Of a stretch of DNA of 64,000 bases, positions 21,633 through 33,100 are shown one piece after another. Source of the DNA: Solea solea (Eukaryota; Chordata; Actinopteri; Pleuronectiformes; Soleidae). A model generated the notes under the pieces. It saw only the letters and a list, made by a program, of their open reading frames with translations. It had not been told where the DNA came from and did no database searches. Each line of letters starts with the position of its first letter. The first letter of the stretch is position 1. The position numbers were made by a program, and so were the translations under genes. The stretch lies in the NCBI RefSeq assembly GCF_958295425.1, contig NC_081138.1:5010302-5074301 (forward strand), given 5' to 3'.

Positions 21633-24600
21633 GCACAGCTCTTCTTTTAAGGACTCACATTGACACGTGGCCCCCCAGTCGATTACATGTGGCCCTTAAC
21701 CATAACCATGCCTAACCCAAACCTAAATCTAACCACAATTCAATTCAAGTCTCAGTTCTGCCTCAATAGGACCAGGTTTTAGTCTCCATGAGGACTACTG
21801 GTCCTGACAATGTCAGTGTTTATGCTAGAAAAGGTCCTAAAGAGGCAACAAATATAAGAACACACATACATTGGCATCCTAACCAAACAGCTGCATCTCG
21901 ATGTGACTCATTTATGCAACTTATCGATGCATTCAACTCATAAATAATGTCCTCCCTCTTGATGCTTTTCAAATTGAAACTACAGAAAATGCCCTTTAAT
22001 CCTGAAATATATTGTGTAGCCTGCAAACACACACACACACAAACTTGTTTTTTATAGTGAGGACACATCATTGAACTTTGGTCGAACTTTGTTGTTTTTT
22101 AAATGTGTTCTAGCAATGAACTTGACTTGACATGTGAGCTCAGCTCCCGTGTAACTCAAACCCAGCTTATGTGTGGTATGACATTGCAAGCTTGGCACTG
22201 TTGTCTTCTATTCACTGTATGTAGTCTGAATACTTCACCGATTTGCATTTAGCTTTGTATTACTAGAATAGGGGTAGTATTTTTTGAAAAATAGTGCTTC
22301 CCAACCTCAGTTTCCCCTGAGTTGAGAAATATCTTCATTCAGCTTGGGTTAGGGTGGGTTAGGGTTAGGGTTAATTCTTGATATTACGAAATATATCAGA
22401 ATTAAGATATTTCTTAATTAAGATATTAAGAAATATCTTAATTCCTTTTTTTGCCCACCAGTGACACTTGGTCCGAGACTTGGCCCGACCAAGTGAATTA
22501 AGATATTTCTCGACTCAGGGGAAACTGACTTTGGGAAGCACAATTTTTCAAAAAATACAACCCCTATTCTAGTAACACAAAGCTAAATGAAAATCGGTGA
22601 AGTATTCCTTTAACTTCACAGACTTCATTTTTCTCACATGTTCTCAGCCACTTTATTGTAACATATGTAATCTGAGACAGATTATGAGCCAGTGGGCCCC
22701 TGGGCACAGACAAGAACTACAGACACAGGACAAACTGTGTGTAGTTTGCATGTTCTCCCTGTGTGTGTGTTTCAGTTTCCTCCTATAGGTCCAAAAACAT
22801 GCAGAAGTTAAATGGACACTCTAAATTGACCATAGATGCGTGTGAGTGTGGAAATGAATGGATGTATGATCACATGTCGAAATTATCTTTCCCATGAACA
22901 CTTGTTTTCCTCACTAGAGAAACCGTTTGATGTGCTGCTGTCGCACGTGTGGAGCGCGACATCAGCGGAGATGGAGACAGGTTGGACCCTTTCCTCTCCT
23001 TCAGGACCTGAGACTGATAAGGAAGGTACTACATATGTTCAATTTACAAATATCTGTATACATTTCCTTTGCATGTGAGAGCAGAAGCGAAGGCATTTAA
23101 CCCCTTGCTTTGGCAGCGTGTCAACAATGCATGGACCTGACGAACACTGAGCTGGGGGAGGCCAACCAGAGACCACGAGTGATGCTGCTGCACCAAGTAT
23201 TGGAGGAGCAGTGGGGGTATCGGCTGTGTCTGCTGGACAGGGACGTTGTTCCGGGAGGAGGTCAGAGGATCAGATCATGTTGATCAGATTAGGCTTCTGC
23301 AATTTCATCGCACCTGAAGCATTTACCGTTCCAGTACAGTGACAGCAAAGTTTTTCTGTTCTATTCTATTCTATTCTATTTGATTTTGGGGGCCCACCAC
23401 TTCAGAGTACATAAACAGTATATAAAGATATTTAAATTTCTTTACTATGTAAAAAAAATAACCAAAACTTCCAAAGGAGTAGAAAGAGGTTTTGAACTTG
23501 TTAAATCTTTGAGCATATTTTTTAATTCATACTGCTTAACCTCAGTTGTGGGTGTGTGTGCCAACCACGACATTTCCTGATCTGATTTTCTTTTCTATTT
23601 TCAGCATATGCAAATGATGTTGTTGGTGCAATACAGAGGAGCCAGATGCTCATCTGTCTCTTGTCAGCCGACTACCTCTGCAACAGCAACGCTCTGTTTG
23701 TCCTGGAATCGGGAATCCAGGTGAGGCCTATACGGTGTCCCGCGGCCATGTTTATCATTGCATTATCAGTCTGACTTATTATAGGATTTAAGGTTTCTGA
23801 GATGGAGACAGCGTTCAGGACTGTGTGCAGTTAGGAACTGATGACAATGGTTGCTTCAAGGCTGATGGTGCTGATTAAACACTGCAATTGTCACTTTCAC
23901 AAGAGAAAGGTATGGCAGGAGCACTGTATGTCCCTTAAACAATATGAAGAAATACATTTTTAAAAACATGGTTTTATCATTTATTATATTTATTTAATAC
24001 TGATAAGTATACTACTACTACTAATAATAATTTTATTGATACAGCACTTTTGAAGCTTCAGTGCAAAGTGATGAAGCCCTTACAGATTGGTTTATGGGTA
24101 GGTTGGTACTGTAAATAAATCAACTACTACTTTTTATATATATATTTTTTTAGATACTTTTTTTTTCAACTTTAATGATCCAGAATGTTTTTCAAAATAA
24201 GCTGTGATAACAATAATAATAATAACAATAATAATGATGATGATGATAAACTTTATTCGTATAGCACCTTCCATACAAGGATTGCGATAAGTGATTCGCA
24301 ATAAAAGGTAAAGCAAATTTAAAAAGCAAATACAACACAGGGTGGAATCAAATAGGAAAAGGCTAGAAGCAAAAAGTAGACACCTGGTTTTAACTTTGAA
24401 ATACAACAAAAGATGCAAATAAAACAGTAAAATACCAAACAGGGTGGGAAAAGGCTTGAGTCAAGAGGTTAAAACCCTGTTTTAACTTCAAATGCGAATA
24501 AAACACAACACAGGGTGGAATAAAAAGGAGCTAGTTGAAAGTTAGAGTAAAAAGATAAGTTTTATTTCTTCTTAGTGAGCTGGCTTTCCTTATATCTAAG

Positions 24601-25147
24601 GGTAGTGTGTTCCAAAGTTTAGGGGTGTAAGTTGTTATGGGAAACCTCAAATAAACCAGCAGTGGACGATTGCAGTGAATGTAGCTTGGTCCTAGCTCAT
24701 GAAGTGCTTCGTATACATGGAGGAGCTTTAAGTCAACTGTAAATGTTACAGGGAGCCAGTGTCGGGCAGCTAAGACTGGACTATTATGCTCTCTCTTCCT
24801 GTATGTATAACTTAGTCTGATTTCCATCTATCATTTCAGGTATTCCAAGGTGAAAATGTAAGATAACTAAGCAAATTTAAAAAAGAAAATAAAACATTTC
24901 ATGTGTCTTATGTTCTCAGGCTTTGCTGCAAAAATCAACTCCCAAACTCCTCCTGATATGGACCTGTAGGGACTCAGCGACACTGATCCAGGAGGCCCCA
25001 CTTCCGTCACTGGTCCAAAGGGCCTTGAAGGTTCTACCAAGTCTGAACTGGGCGACAGGAAAACCTACCAGAGCCTCCTGTGATTTCTGGAGGTCTTTAA
25101 AGAAGGCCATGCCCAATCACAGAGTGAAGCTGGAATCAATCTTGTAG
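16169..25147 (+). CDS. il18r1: Interleukin-18 receptor 1-like (complete, 569 aa)
   Basis: IL-1R family signalling receptor, most like the IL-18 receptor ligand-binding chain. Coding exons: 16169-16247, 16674-16890, 17787-17946, 18053-18224, 18546-18617, 19903-20032, 20855-21003, 21449-21583, 22918-23025, 23117-23260, 23605-23720, 24920-25147; all phases agree. The signal peptide begins MQTGHILFFFMFPIVLEG. Three Ig domains follow: SFMMPC/GKYKCL; EIPCPAHNC/DVYFCD; RLTCDVC/HTYTCFAS. A membrane span is at about 333-350 (YPIAFLLLAAGMAIIL). The TIR domain runs about 372-559: box 1 EKPFDVLLSHVW, box 2 GYRLCLLDRDVVPGG (449-455), an LFVLESGIQALL segment recalling the IL18R1 ELESGLHEAL motif, and box 3 FWRSLKKAMP. 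The DRDVVPGG box and box 3 are intact, so it should signal. IL18RAP is the main alternative. Confidence 0.85.
16271..16318 (+). repeat. (ATT)n microsatellite
   Basis: Near-perfect ATT triplets 24 bp after the signal-peptide exon of the IL18R1-like gene. Confidence 0.95.
18699..19148. mobile_element. Tc1/mariner-like non-autonomous remnant
   Basis: Begins TACAGTACTGTGCAAAAGCC after a TA. The other end reads TTGACTTTTGCCTGTA, a deleted reverse complement of the same terminus. A sibling terminus is at 31691. The interior is decayed and has no open transposase. Located in intron 5 of the IL18R1-like gene. Confidence 0.6.
20038..20760 (+). repeat. Retroposon tail followed by a degenerate TTACAT-type tandem repeat
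   Basis: CAGAATCAGAATACTTTATTGATTCCC-like retroposon tail (about 20038-20090, the ATTGATTCCC block characteristic of fish LINE/SINE tails), then several hundred bases of TTACATTA / TTACATCATG variants. Blocks are repeated within it: 20491-20556 recurs at about 20691-20758, and a CATTTTTTAGTTACATTGAG block recurs 74 bp apart. It lies in intron 6 of the IL18R1-like gene. Confidence 0.7.
21244..21424. mobile_element. Tc1/mariner MITE with perfect 31-bp inverted repeats and TA duplication
   Basis: The element runs 21246-21422 between TA dinucleotides (21244-21245 and 21423-21424). Both ends begin CAGTTGAAACCAGAAGTTTA and continue identical for 31 bp. The ends resemble Sleeping-Beauty-type Tc1 termini. 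The 177-bp body cannot code for a transposase. It ends only 26 bp before the transmembrane exon of the IL18R1-like gene. Confidence 0.92.
21590..21629 (+). repeat. (CA)n microsatellite
   Basis: About 20 CA units, starting six bases after the end of the transmembrane exon of the IL18R1-like gene. Confidence 0.97.
22228..22607. mobile_element. MITE with about 118-bp inverted arms (foldback element)
   Basis: The left arm starts GAATACTTCACCGATTTGCA and the right arm is its reverse complement with a few mismatches; both contain ACTAGAATAGGGG, GTGCTTCCCAA and CAGTTTCCCCTGAGT. The centre carries GGGTTAGGGTTAGGG and further small palindromes. A fragment of the same family is at 48361-48458. It lies in intron 8 of the IL18R1-like gene. 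Confidence 0.85.
22730..22872 (+). repeat. Dispersed teleost repeat fragment ('GACACTCTAAATTGACC' family)
   Basis: GTTTGCATGTTCTCCC, TTTCCTCC, CCAAAAACATGCA, GACACTCTAAATTGACCATA occur in the same order as in the longer copy at 54431-54710. Confidence 0.7.
24235..24830 (-). mobile_element. L2-like LINE fragment (C-terminal RT/3' end)
   Basis: The minus strand reads LAARHWLPVTFTVDLKLLH, ALHELGPSYIH, LWNTLPLDIRKASSLRR, the usual conserved tail of L2/CR1-type ORF2. It ends at low coordinates in an (ATAATG)n-like tail with AAACTTTATTCGTATAGCAC. It is 5' truncated and sits in the last intron of the IL18R1-like gene. Confidence 0.8.
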
Positions 25148-25291
25148 TAACGATTACTGTTACCAAACATTTACATCTATTTATAGCGTGCTTATTTATT
25201 TGCATTACCGTTCACAGAAACGTAAAGTGTCAACATAATCCCCATGATGGTCGGACACCAAATCATCATGGATCATTTTCAAATGAAGAAA

Positions 25292-25297
25292 AATAAA
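25292..25297 (+). promoter_or_regulatory. Candidate polyadenylation signal of the IL18R1-like gene
   Basis: First canonical AATAAA after the stop codon, 145 bp downstream. Confidence 0.4.
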
Positions 25298-26589
25298 ATG
25301 TATATCTTCGTAATAAAAATACACATTACCTGTGTAAAAAAACAACATACTCTACAATTAATAGCATGTAGTTTAAATACAGTTACTTTTTTAGCAGTAT
25401 TATTTAAAAAAATGTATATTTATATATAAAAAAATACAGTTACTCTTAACCATTAAAGGATTTACTCTTATCGTAAATTGTGAAGTCTAATATTCTGTGA
25501 GACATGTCAGCAATGACCTTGACACAAACAATATCCAAAACTTTTATTTGGTGGTGGTTTTGATTTCAAGAGAGTCTATTTTGATAAAACAGGTCATGGC
25601 AGTGGATGATGTGATTCATGTGGGGATTTTTGCAGCCTGAAAGAGTTTTAAGTCTACATTTCTGGTCAAGGGAATTTTCTGAAGAGTTTCAGGCACAAAG
25701 GAGAGGTTACTGACTGATATGCCACGTCTGTCTGAGGTGACGGTATGATACATTTAAGTGGCAATGGAAAGAGTTGGTATTTAACTGTGATGGCTTTCGG
25801 AGTCAGGTCTTCACCAAAACTGACAACTAAAATCAACTCCTTTAATTGTGAACATAAAACTTAAAATAAAATAAAAAATCTATACAGAAGATGTGCCAAG
25901 TAAAACACAGAGAAGTGTGTTGATAAAGCCAAAACAGAATGGGACACGGCTCCCACATTAAAGAAGCTTAAAAAAACAAAACAAACAGGAAGCTGCCTAT
26001 GAGGTGGTACAGCTGCTGGGAACAATGAGTTGATGATTTACAATAACGTTACTGTTACATATCAACATAACAAAAAAAAAAAAAAAAAAGGGTTTTACAC
26101 ATGATGACACACTTATTCAATCAAATGTCTACTGTGTGTCCCACTTGCTCCCCATATTGACACAACACTCAAACTCACACTCCCATTTGCGGGTTCAAAA
26201 AAATTCAAAACAATACCACTTCCACGTACATTTTTACACAAACGCTAAAGTAAATTTAGGAGTTGCTCGGGACCACAGTCAACCATCTTAAGGGGAGAAA
26301 AAAAAAAACAAGCACGATGTAAAAGGACCACAACGTTTTCTCATCAGCCAGCAGAAGGAAACTGTAGAAAAGTTTGTGTCAGAAGTCTGGATAATTTATT
26401 GTTTTCATCACAGCACTCCTCCCCTCTCGTCACAGGGGCTTGGGCTTTCTCGTCTCAGTTGTCATACATGTACATGCGAGTTCAGTCTCTGAATATCAAA
26501 GGCCTACATTATGCTTACTTCCATGCAGACACAGGGAGTTCTCAAACCCCCAAGGCTACAGTGAGGAGTCACGTTACCTTCAGAGATAT
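25298..26589. other. Convergent intergenic region
   Basis: Lies between the 3' ends of the IL18R1-like gene (plus) and PCNP (minus). It is A+T rich and contains no recognised exon. Part may be the long 3' UTR of either gene; no decisive signal is visible. Confidence 0.45.
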
Positions 26590-27518
26590 TTAAAGGTCCA
26601 GTGTGTAACATTAAGGAGGGGTTAATGGCAGATACTGAATATGCTACACGTAATTAAGTTTAAATACGTGTATAATAACTTTAGTCGTTCAGACCGGACA
26701 CATTGCGTGTGCGCCGTTGCTGCATTCCATTATGTTTTTAATTTTCGAATTCTAATTTTTTTTTTTTTTAGCGTGACGCACGTGGTTCCCAGCAAAAGTA
26801 GAGAAGAGAAAAGACGTGTGATGATGATATTGACATTCTAGGAGCATGAATACAGAAAACTGCCACCTCTCACTGTAGTTATAGCGTCTAAGCTGAACCT
26901 AAATACCTAAATACATGTAAAACATACATTTGATATCTTTTTAATGTCTGAATAAACAAATATGTGAGATTTTCTGACAGTGATAAGTCAGAACGTGAAG
27001 TCACAATCATATTGCTGGTGGGGGGAGATGTGGGAGACAGAGAAAAAGCACAGGGGCAAGTTTTAATGATGTCTTTGTTATATGGAGCAAAGAAACCGGG
27101 AAAATATTCACATTTAAGAAGCTGAAAAATCAGAAAGCTTGTTTTAATTATTGAAAAAAACACTCAAAGTGATTAATCGATTATCAAAATAGTTCATGAT
27201 TACTTTAGTAATTGATTAATTGTTGGTTGCAGCCCTAGCGGACACGCAACATGCAGCACAACACACGCAACGCATCCAGTGTGGAGACCACCACCTTCCT
27301 CTGCAATTATTCTACAGTAGCCCACAGGGACAGCCAGCCAGAACGTCTTTCTTACATAGAAGCAGAAGCTAACTATGCAAATGAAGAAGAAGACCCTTTC
27401 TGGTATGTGAAGGCCCCTGTAGTTCCACAATGCACTTGGGGAAAGGAAGGAGTGAGCAGCTTGTTATTCAGCAGTCTCGCCATTAGATGTCACTAATTCT
27501 TACACACTGGACCATTAA
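26590..27518. mobile_element. TTAA-class MITE with a second MITE nested inside
   Basis: Outer ends are TTAAAGGTCCAGTGTGTAAC (left) and, in reverse complement, TTAATGGTCCAGTGTGTAAG (right), with TTAA at both borders. Inside (about 26880-27240) lies a copy of the 'GGAGCAAAGAAA / GGTTGCAGCCCTA' MITE family, which explains the 929-bp length. Confidence 0.7.
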
Positions 27519-27551
27519 CCCCATGCAGAATTATCCACTAATGACAGTCAT

Positions 27552-29724
27552 CTATTTTTTGTCGCCTTCGGCCTTCAGCTTCCTTTCCCAAAGTTTTTGA
27601 TTATCAGAGAAACCTTGCTTGCCCTTGTTGAATGAATTCGGTCCCGCAGATGTTGGCGTCTCTCTGAAAAGATGGCAGATAAATCACTTTAGTCTTGGAC
27701 CCAAATATGTAACATAACTCCATAGATAATTATGGAGAAAAAAAAAAGACTAAACTTTGACAAAAAAACAGAGGCAGAGGAAACAATGAGGAGGGGGCAT
27801 TGTGTGCAAGTGTGTACATACCTGCCGATGTTCTTCATCCTCATCTTTGCTTCAGGAGGCATCTCCTCAGGTTCACTCTGCATGGCAAGAAAAGAAACGT
27901 ACAGTTCATCTGTAAAGATTGGTTGTAGATATAATATACAACCATGCCATATCTATGTGCATGTGCACTCACATCGTCAGAATCGTTAAAAACAGATGCC
28001 AGCCCTGGCTTTTTTGGAGGAAGTGATGGTGTGGGCTCTTTTGGTTTCTAAAGTTGATGGAAGAAGAAAGATTTAGGGAAACAGAATAAAACCAAACAAC
28101 CAAGCAGCAACACACTTCCATGAGGAAGAAAATCATATTAGAAATCCTCACATTTGATTTGTTAAATCAGCTCATCATAAGCACCTGTGCTTCATAGAGG
28201 ATTTTAATGAATCATTATTAAGTTCTATTGTTTCAATCCCTGAGAAACTTTAAACGGTTTCAGCACCACTCACATTAGACATATTTCCATCAGCCTGTTT
28301 TTATGCATTTACTGCATTAAAACAAAAGGTCAAAACGGAAAGAGATAAAGTCAAGTCAAACTCTTGAGGGAGGTGGAAAAGTGTGGCGCATCAATAAAAA
28401 AAAGTGCAATGGAAAGAAAATAACTCGCATGACTTAAATATCAATGCAGCGTCACTGCACTGGAACAATAGTAGAAACAGATGATATTTGAGATATCAGA
28501 GGTATTTGCAGACTAATAATGAAACCACTGCAATGAAATTCCACCATGGATCAACAGTTAATGGCAGTCTTTATTTATGCCATTAGGTAGTGCCCTCTTA
28601 TCCTTTTTCAGTGGTAGCACAGATTCTAAGTTTTGAACATCCTATTCAAATGTGCTTACATTTTATTGGAAACCAGTTTATTGAGTTTCTTGATAATGAT
28701 CAAAATATGGCGCGTATGCCAGGAATGTTTTGCCTTTTCCTGGCTTGTGGTGGCAGCTCTATGTCTTACAAATGATGGAATTATATCAAATACACAGTCT
28801 GTGCAAGCATTTATAGGCACTGTGTACACACTTACTGTTGCTCCAAGTTTGATTGATATCGGGTTGGACTTCTTCGCAGTCGAACTGCTCATGCTAAAGC
28901 CTATTTTGGAAACTTTGCTGGGTGCTGGTGGGTCAGCTGAGGGCTCCTCTTCATCCTCATGTGTAAAATGGTGGGATGTACGTTTGACTGCGGTCCCTTC
29001 TCCCCCCACAGTGCTACAAGAGACAGGCTTAGTTTTCACTCTGCCTCCATCCTCCTGCGGCCCTGCTTGAGGCAAGACAACTCACCAAGGTGAACAAATG
29101 TTTTCAGAGAACTGAAGAATAATTTAAGCTGCCACTTTTACCTGTGTGGCTACGTTTCTAGCCATTCCATTCTACCACTGAACAGTTTTAAGTCCACCTG
29201 GGGACTGTGTGCGTTAAGTGTATATAAAGTCAGAATTGTTATGTGAGCATTGCACATAAGACTGAAGGCATGTTATAATAATAACAGCACAGCTAACCCG
29301 TGCTATTTACCTTTAGGTTAATGACTTACTATCTCGCTGGCTAGGCCAATGGCATGTTCGAATACTAACAGGAACACTTGTGGTCTGGAGGCAACCTAGC
29401 CTTTGCATTATTGGCTGGCTAAGATAACATTAGCTCACTCGCATACATCCAACCAAATCTCCATAGATACAGTGGTAAGTGAGTATACCGTTAAGTTACT
29501 TTGCGTTAGCATTAGCCACTTAATGATATGTATCATAGCTTAGCGACACTTGCGGAATATTAACTATTTAACGTCAGTTTTAGTCGGTAATAATAGGTGG
29601 GCAGACAGTCAACCTAATATTACAAACTGCTCGTTTATTACCACATTAAAAACGCGAAAACAGCACAAATATCACCTCTGTCGTCGGCGCAATCTCGTCT
29701 GTTATGCTTGCGATCCGCCATCAT
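27552..29724 (-). CDS. pcnp: PEST proteolytic signal-containing nuclear protein (complete, 172 aa)
   Basis: Small nuclear PEST-rich protein linked in mammals to ubiquitination and cell-cycle control; its biochemical role is poorly defined. Coding exons in reading order on the minus strand: 29724-29676, 29062-28836, 28047-27973, 27877-27822, 27663-27552, all with GT-AG ends and matching phases. The N-terminus is [10 protein letters not shown]; the second Met aligns with the usual MAD start. Conserved segments are [23 protein letters not shown] (NPISIKLG), [40 protein letters not shown], then [19 protein letters not shown] and a short lysine-rich end. Length is close to the human protein (178 aa). 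It sits head to head with STK16. Identity is secure. Confidence 0.95.
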
Positions 29725-30131
29725 TGCTCTTCTCTGATCCGCCGCCACGTGTCGCTAGTCTCAGTGGACACTTCTTGTTCAGTTTGTAGAAGAAGAAGAC
29801 GCGGAAGATGGAGGAAATGTGAACAAGGTAAACATTGTACGAATTGTTAACACCAATTTAGCCTCGGTATGTTATTTTGGAGGGTGAACTGTGACAGATA
29901 GTGTATTGAATTTACTTACAATTAGAAGAAAATGTTTTTAAAAAGCGATGATAATGTGACATTATAGCCGTTTTAGCCGGGAGTTAGTATCGTAAACATA
30001 TGCCGATGTTACCTGACGTTAGCTAAGCTAACAACATAACCTGTTTATCTGTTTGTCTTCTCAACAACTCCTGTGTGTAATCTTCTCTTTGTTCCTTTTA
30101 AAGCTTTATGTTAAACAATGAGCCAGTCGAG
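29725..30131. promoter_or_regulatory. Bidirectional promoter/5' UTR region of PCNP and STK16
   Basis: Only about 400 bp separate the two start codons. There is no obvious TATA box. The ATGGCGGATC over the PCNP start and AAGATGGAGG at 29805-29814 resemble YY1-type initiator sites, and ACGCGGAAGA (about 29799-29808) fits an ETS core. A probable STK16 non-coding first exon ends at 29828 (CAAG|GTAAAC) and is joined to an acceptor at about 30103 (TTTTAAAG). A tiny upstream frame, ATG GAG GAA ATG TGA, lies in that leader. Confidence 0.6.
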
Positions 30132-33100
30132 ATGGGGCAGACCCTGTGCATATGTTCCCGTGGCTCCATCACCATCGACAACAAGAAGTATTACTTCATC
30201 CAACAACTAGATGAGGGGTAAGATGACACGTCGTATGGTTTGATCTATGTTACTGTTCCAAATATCTTATATTTGTCGCCAAGTCCAGCATATGCAAACT
30301 GGCACACACAATTTGTTAAAATTCTTGTTTATTGTTATTGTTTTCCCCCATGTGATCTTTGTTGATTATTGTATTTTATTGCTTGTGCAGCACTTTGTAG
30401 CTATCATTTTTAAAAGCAACACAAATTAAGAATGACTTATGCACATAGTTACTTTAAAAAAATAAATAAATGTGTTGACAATACTAGCTAGCCTCATCTG
30501 TCAAAACCTAATTTGAACCAAGATTACTACAGTATTGTCAGAGTCTGATTTCTCTGTGTCCTCTTAGTGGGTTCAGTTATGTTGATCTGGTAGAGGGGGC
30601 AAAGGATGGGCGATCTTATGCTCTGAAAAGGATCCTGTGCCATGACCGCGAAGGCCGCCACGAGGCTCAGACGGAGATTGAGATGCATCACATGTTTAAT
30701 CACCCTAACGTCTTGAGCCTGGTTGCACACACCTTTGTCGACCGTGGAGGCAAGAGTGAAGCCTGGTTACTTCTCCCTTATATCAGTGTAAGTAGGTGCA
30801 GCAGTCAGGTTGTTGAGAATAACCCCTGAGGGATATTTGTCTGACAGATGCATTTGTGTGTTTCTGCAAACAGAAAGGCAGCCTGTGGTGTGTTTTGGAG
30901 AAGCTAAGAGACAAAGGCAGCTCAATGCCCGAAAGACAGATCTTGCAAATTTTGCGTGGCATCTGTTTGGGACTCAAGGCTATTCATGAAAAAGGCTATG
31001 CACACAGGTAACCTCTCCACAAACATGCACATGGCCAGTGAAATGACTTATGCTGTCTTGTGAGGAGTAATCGAAATAAACACTTTCGATGGATTCATTA
31101 ATAAACATATTAATGATAACATAATAATGTTTTATATTGCCCATTCATTCATGCAAACTATTTTTGCTCCTCACTGCTGCCACAATCGTCCGTGTTTATT
31201 TTCTCAATAAGGTAAGATAAATAAGCAAAAGCAAAGTACTAATGGGGACAATTATATTTATAAAGAAATTATGGAAGTATGTTTTTAAATTTTAGAAGCC
31301 TTGTATTGAATGATGTGCATCTCTCCTTTTACTATTGTATGTTGCATTTTTGTATTTTTCTTTTATTCCAAATTTGTATCCAACATGGATACTATCCAGT
31401 TATATAGTTAGAAAATGTAACCTGAGCATTTAACATGTTTTCATTTACTCTTTTCATGACTGAAACTTGTCAGTGTGTCTTTTGATTTAAGAAATTGCAT
31501 ACATTTAACTAAAAAACTATGCCACATGGCTGCTATGATTTGACAGAGATCTGAAGCCCACAAATGTGCTTCTGGATGAAGATGACAGGCCATTTCTGAT
31601 GGACCTGGGCTCTATGAACCATGCCAGGATTGAGGTAAGGAAGGAGCATAAATGAGTTTAATTGGACTTATGAACATGTCTCTTTTTATATACAGTACTG
31701 TGCAAAAGTCTCAGGTCACCATCAACGTTGTTGTTTTTATGTCTGTCAAATTCTATGATCATTGGCAACTGATGTGATGATGTCAGCAACCTGTCAGTCT
31801 TCAGTAATGTTTGTCGGCATGAAATTGTCAGACAAACACAGAATTTGCCATTAACATTAATTAGGGATTCACTCCAGGTTTAAGAGAGCCACATTCATGC
31901 TATTGTTCAAGTGTAAGGGTAGGTCACACTAAATGTTTGACACTTAAACCTCTATCAGCTGTTTTTTCCTCTGAAAAATGTGTTTAATTAGTTTACCAAG
32001 CCTTGCTATTAGTGATAATGTTATGTAAAGAGTATTTATTCAGTGTCATGCCTAGAGCCATCCCTTCCACAGTCACAAGTGTGTTGTTTGTATACAGCTT
32101 TCAGTGTTTGTCAAAGATTTGCCTTTTCAATATGTCTTCTAAATGATCCTCACCTTGTGTATATTTTTAATTAAATTGAATTAATGACAGGTCAGAGGCA
32201 GCAGGGAAGCCATGACCATACAGGACTGGGCAGCCCAGCGCTGCACCATTTCCTACAGGGCTCCTGAGCTCTTCAATGTCGAGAGTCACTGCATTATAGA
32301 CGAGCGAACTGACATCTGGGTAAAGCCACAATTTTCTCTTTTTTCATGTCCTCTGGCTTCTGTATGTTGTTCATAATTCACTTATTACTTATTACTTATA
32401 TGACCTAGAATGTGTAATTAATAGAAACAATTGGGAAATGTATCATTGTATCACGCTTCACTTTGGGTTGGATGCAAAAACAGAGACACTGTCAGGGCCT
32501 CGGTTTGGCTTGTGTTGTCTTGACTCTGTGATTCTCTGTCGCAAATGAAGCTATAGCAGCTGCTACCACAGGGAGCACAGACCAAGGCTGCGTTATTTGT
32601 GCTCATTTCATAGTTTCATAGTTCATTTTGTCACAGAACCAACGAACCATTTGCGAACCATTGCTAAATTAATTGCAGACTATTTTGATTCATTTTCATT
32701 GCTTCTTATATATTCTGGTTTCTTTGCTCCATATAACGAAGGAATTAAATCTGAATAATTTTGGTTTGTGGACAAAACAAGACACATGATGACGTTTCAT
32801 CATTTCAAGGTTTGGGAAACATTCATCTGTGTTTTCTGACATTTGATGGACTAAACAATTATCTGAGAATATTATCGACAAAATTAGTTGCTTCCCTAGT
32901 AATGACAGTTTTGCAAAAGCCATATCTTGGCACAGCATGACACCGATCACCATCACTGCCGACCATTAATGACATTATGTTGTCAACTGTTTGCCGTCTT
33001 CTCTCCTTCAGTCACTTGGCTGTGTGCTTTACTGCATGATGATGTTGGAGGGACCGTTCGACCTCATATTTCAGAAGGGGGACAGTGTTGCCCTCGCTGT

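Noticed and set aside
16169..25147. Naming the third receptor IL18RAP
   Set aside because: The DRDVVPGG box and the LESG segment resemble IL18R1 more than IL18RAP; kept as an alternative because no alignment could be run.
30108..30131. Upstream ATG as the STK16 start
   Set aside because: Weak context, and it would destroy the conserved MG-x3-CxC acylation motif; length from 30132 equals the human protein.
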